This document shows positions 6,594 through 8,480 of a stretch of DNA of 8,480 bases, one piece after another. The stretch is from the NCBI GenBank assembly GCA_002305445.1, contig DBRA01000018.1, positions 1 to 8,480 on the forward strand, written 5' to 3'. Made by a program: the position numbers and the translations under genes. Origin of the DNA: Clostridiales bacterium UBA1380 (lineage in GTDB: Bacteria; Bacillota; Clostridia; Oscillospirales; CAG-272). The notes beneath the pieces are model-generated. The model had not been told where the DNA came from. It made no database searches and worked only from the letters and a program-made list of their open reading frames with translations. Each line of letters starts with the position of its first letter. Position 1 is the first letter of the stretch.

Positions 6594-6937
6594 TTACGGT
6601 TGTATAATAAATTTTCTAAATTCTATCTCGCAAGTTCCATCAATACCGTTGTTAAGTATTATAGTTGTTGTAGATATGCTGTTGATGCTGTTATAAACTA
6701 ATGATTTTTGTTGATCAGTGAGGTTTAAGAAGAAAACATCATAAAATAGTACATAATTTAAATCTGGGTTGTATCCACTGTTATATGAAACTTGGATTGA
6801 AGATGCATCAATATTTGCTTCGAGAGCAAGACGGTCTACAATATCTTCTATTGCTGAATTTATATCTGCATTATTATAATTTGGCTTGGTTATAGCACTC
6901 GATGTATTTACGAGAATCATACCTAAAATATAGTTCT
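6594..6937. other. AT-rich, in-frame 3' segment of the secretin-N-like gene, probable transferred module
   Basis: Base composition shifts sharply here. Positions 6601-6900 have 90 G or C in 300 (30%), while 6961-7020 has 39 of 60 (65%). Codons shift to AAT, ATA, TTA and ATT while the frame stays open. The seam lies at about 6935-6950, in a polar linker (GETPEDETK) between two protein modules. The other end stops close to the pilT ATG. This suggests replacement or acquisition of the last module from a low-GC source. I see no transposase, flanking repeat or integration site. A metagenome assembly chimera is the main alternative. Confidence 0.65.
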
Positions 6938-8480
6938 TCGTCTCATCTTCGGGTGTTTCGCCCTTCGCGCCGCTGCCGAGCACCGAGAGCACGTTCTTCA
7001 CGCGGTCATATTCGCTGCTCGTGGCGTTCGCAAGATAGAGCGCATAGAGCACGCCGTTTTCGGCGGTGGAGATATTTTCGGAGAGATAGAACCTTGCCGC
7101 GGATATGCCGGTCATCTTCGCGATGGTGTCTATGCGGTTCCGCAGCGTCTCCACGGGAACGGGAACGTAGGTATCACTGTGGGGGTTTATTTCTCTGTAA
7201 ATATTTCCGTTCGCGTCCTTGACGACGCAGTCCCACGAATACGTCTCGATGACCTGCTTCGACAGATATGTTGTCGGCTGAACATCAAGCGATGCGACAA
7301 TCTGGGCTATCGTCGCGGCCATATCGCTCGGATAGGAGATCAGTATGTTCCTGCTGATGCTCGGCTGCGAGAACGTGAACGTCTTGACGCCGGACAGGCC
7401 GAGCAGGCCAATCTTCGACGCCATCTCGGACGCGCTTATGTTCGACAGCGTGAACATCGTGTAGGAGTTTGTGACGCCCGCGCCGTAAACGTCGAGCGTG
7501 GCGAGGGATGCCATCGCTTCGTTTATCGAAGTGGGCGACCCCTTGAGCCATATCGCCTTCTGCGCGTTCGAGGACGTGATGACGGATATGTTGTCGAGCC
7601 CGAGGCTGCCGATGAAGGCGCTCGCGGTCGACGCGTCGATGTAAATGAGCGACACCCTGACGAGAGAAGCCGCGATCGTCGCGTCGTCGGCCGTCGCGTT
7701 TTCTGCGGTGTCGACTATTTTGAGGACTTCCTTGACGGACTCGTAATCCTCGTCGTTTACGAACAGATAGAGCGTCTTGGGGTTGTCCGGGAACGAAAAT
7801 CCCGCGGGCAGGGAGACGTTCGAAAGCGTTGCGGAGAGCGTCTCTGCGGTTATGTATGTCGTCTTGACGGCGCGGAGCGTCGACGCGATTTCCGCGACGG
7901 TCTTTTCGCCGTTGGCGGCGGTGTCGACGAGCGTCTTCAGGCTGTCAATGGACTTAAACTCGGCTTCGGTAGCCGTTATATAGAGCACATAAGGGTTGTC
8001 CGGATACGTGTAACCGGTAGGCAGACCGAAATAGGAAAGCGTCTTGTTGAACGCTTCGGCCTTGAGGTGCTTCGTCGTGATTGTGCGAAGCTCCGTAGGC
8101 GCCGCGTCTTCCGGCGTTACGGGGGCGTTTGATGAGATGTCGAGCAGCTTGATTATCTTTTCGGCCTTGGCTATCTCCGAAGCGATGCCGTTTAGCCAGA
8201 ACGTCGTCTTGTTGGTAGCGATTTTTATGACGGACACATCGGAATAGCCGAGCATCGTGTCCTCGATCAGGTCAAGCGTGACGTATTTGAGCTTAACCTG
8301 CTTTATCATCTCCTGCTCGGGAGCTATGACTTCGGCCTCGGGGTTCTTCGTGTCGACGACCTTGCGTATCGACAGTATCTTCGCGTACTGGTCGGGAGTC
8401 GCGTAGACATAGAGCGTCTGCGGCTTCAGCGCGAGCGTGATACCGGCGGGAAGGGAAGCGGAGCTGAGCACGCGCGAGAA
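6594..8480 (-). CDS. Secretin-N-like multi-module protein, 5' end cut by the window
   Basis: The frame is open to the right edge, and its first residues (FSRVLSSASLPAG) already align to an internal repeat, so the gene starts outside. The visible 628 residues form a chain of small beta-alpha modules. Three copies of type A carry LP-[AT]-G and LY- elements and end in VDT (1-44, 132-187, 203-258). Two NolW/secretin-N-like modules sit at 62-114 and 274-330, with a related one at 339-399. Two larger tail modules sit at about 411-503 and 515-606. The pattern of beta strands, a small-residue helix and a closing IxxLD matches periplasmic N-domains of PilQ/GspD secretins. The C-terminal secretin barrel and its conserved VP-x-L-G-x-IP region are absent, and the last ~115 residues are too few for one. 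The gene lies 6 nt before pilT. The homology is fold-level and inferred by eye; an exported T4P-associated scaffold or adhesin without pore function is possible. The C-terminal part is coded by AT-rich DNA unlike the rest. Confidence 0.7.
   Translation of the reverse strand, partial: FSRVLSSASLPAGITLALKPQTLYVYATPDQYAKILSIRKVVDTKNPEAEVIAPEQEMIKQVKLKYVTLDLIEDTMLGYSDVSVIKIATNKTTFWLNGIASEIAKAEKIIKLLDISSNAPVTPEDAAPTELRTITTKHLKAEAFNKTLSYFGLPTGYTYPDNPYVLYITATEAEFKSIDSLKTLVDTAANGEKTVAEIASTLRAVKTTYITAETLSATLSNVSLPAGFSFPDNPKTLYLFVNDEDYESVKEVLKIVDTAENATADDATIAASLVRVSLIYIDASTASAFIGSLGLDNISVITSSNAQKAIWLKGSPTSINEAMASLATLDVYGAGVTNSYTMFTLSNISASEMASKIGLLGLSGVKTFTFSQPSISRNILISYPSDMAATIAQIVASLDVQPTTYLSKQVIETYSWDCVVKDANGNIYREINPHSDTYVPVPVETLRNRIDTIAKMTGISAARFYLSENISTAENGVLYALYLANATSSEYDRVKNVLSVLGSGAKGETPEDETKNYILGMILVNTSSAITKPNYNNADINSAIEDIVDRLALEANIDASSIQVSYNSGYNPDLNYVLFYDVFFLNLTDQQKSLVYNSINSISTTTIILNNGIDGTCEIEFRKFIIQP
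7707..8480 (-). repeat. Internal duplicated modules within the secretin-N-like gene
   Basis: Three copies of a ~56-codon module are seen at 8349-8480 (partial), 7920-8087 and 7707-7874. At the protein level they share a leucine-rich helix, S-LPAG or GLPTG, P-DNP in two of three, LY- and VDT. DNA similarity persists locally: GGGTTGTCCGG occurs at 7780-7790 and 7993-8003 on the plus strand, and ATAGAGCGTCT occurs in both the 7707-7874 and 8349-8480 copies. This points to duplication of coding modules in the gene's history. A secretin-N-like module of a different type (8139-8297) separates the first two copies. Confidence 0.65.

Noticed and set aside
6594..6937. AT-rich segment as an inserted separate gene, IS element or diversity-generating variable region
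   Set aside because: There is no transposase, terminal repeat, template repeat or reverse transcriptase in view, and the segment is an in-frame continuation of the upstream protein.
7179..8132. 317-codon plus-strand frame opposite the secretin-like gene
   Set aside because: It is Arg/Val-rich antisense sequence. The minus-strand frame has repeated, patterned domains.
1..8480. tRNA, rRNA, CRISPR array or attachment site
   Set aside because: No regularly spaced repeats, cloverleaf-like sequence or rRNA-like sequence was recognised on either strand.

Overview
The window holds most of a type IV pilus (T4P) assembly operon. Every gene lies on the minus strand, so transcription runs from the right edge to the left. 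In that order the genes are: a 5'-truncated secretin-N-like repeat protein (8480-6594), pilT (6587-5505), pilC (5457-4249), pilM (4209-3250), pilN (3211-2621), pilO (2606-2085) and pilB (1968-241). Most gaps are short (6-48 nt) and several starts have good Shine-Dalgarno sites, so pilT to pilO look like one co-transcribed unit. pilB follows a 116-nt gap with its own candidate promoter and an inverted repeat.

The genes form one machine. PilB (extension) and PilT (retraction) are the cytoplasmic motors, PilC is the inner-membrane platform, and PilM-PilN-PilO form the alignment subcomplex from cytoplasm to cell exterior. The first gene sits where a PilQ secretin gene might be expected. It carries many secretin-N-like modules but no recognisable secretin barrel. 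No pilin, prepilin peptidase, PilP or complete secretin is visible. At the left edge a strong sigma70-type promoter, a structured leader and an RBS point out of the window to an unseen gene, plausibly a pilin.

The most unusual feature is inside the first gene. The last ~115 codons (about 6594-6937) are about 30% G+C (90 of 300 bases in 6601-6900). The sequence just upstream in the gene (6961-7020) is 65% G+C, and the operon as a whole is GC-rich. The reading frame is unbroken. The switch falls in a linker between two protein modules that resemble each other, which suggests an in-frame terminal-module replacement from an AT-rich source. pilT begins 6 nt after this segment and has no clear RBS.

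The organism is a bacterium with GC-rich coding DNA, AT-rich intergenic DNA, GGAGG-type ribosome binding sites and some GTG/TTG starts. This fits an uncultured Bacillota/Clostridia-like lineage, but the taxon cannot be fixed from this sequence. The lack of a recognisable outer-membrane secretin barrel is compatible with a monoderm, but does not prove it.
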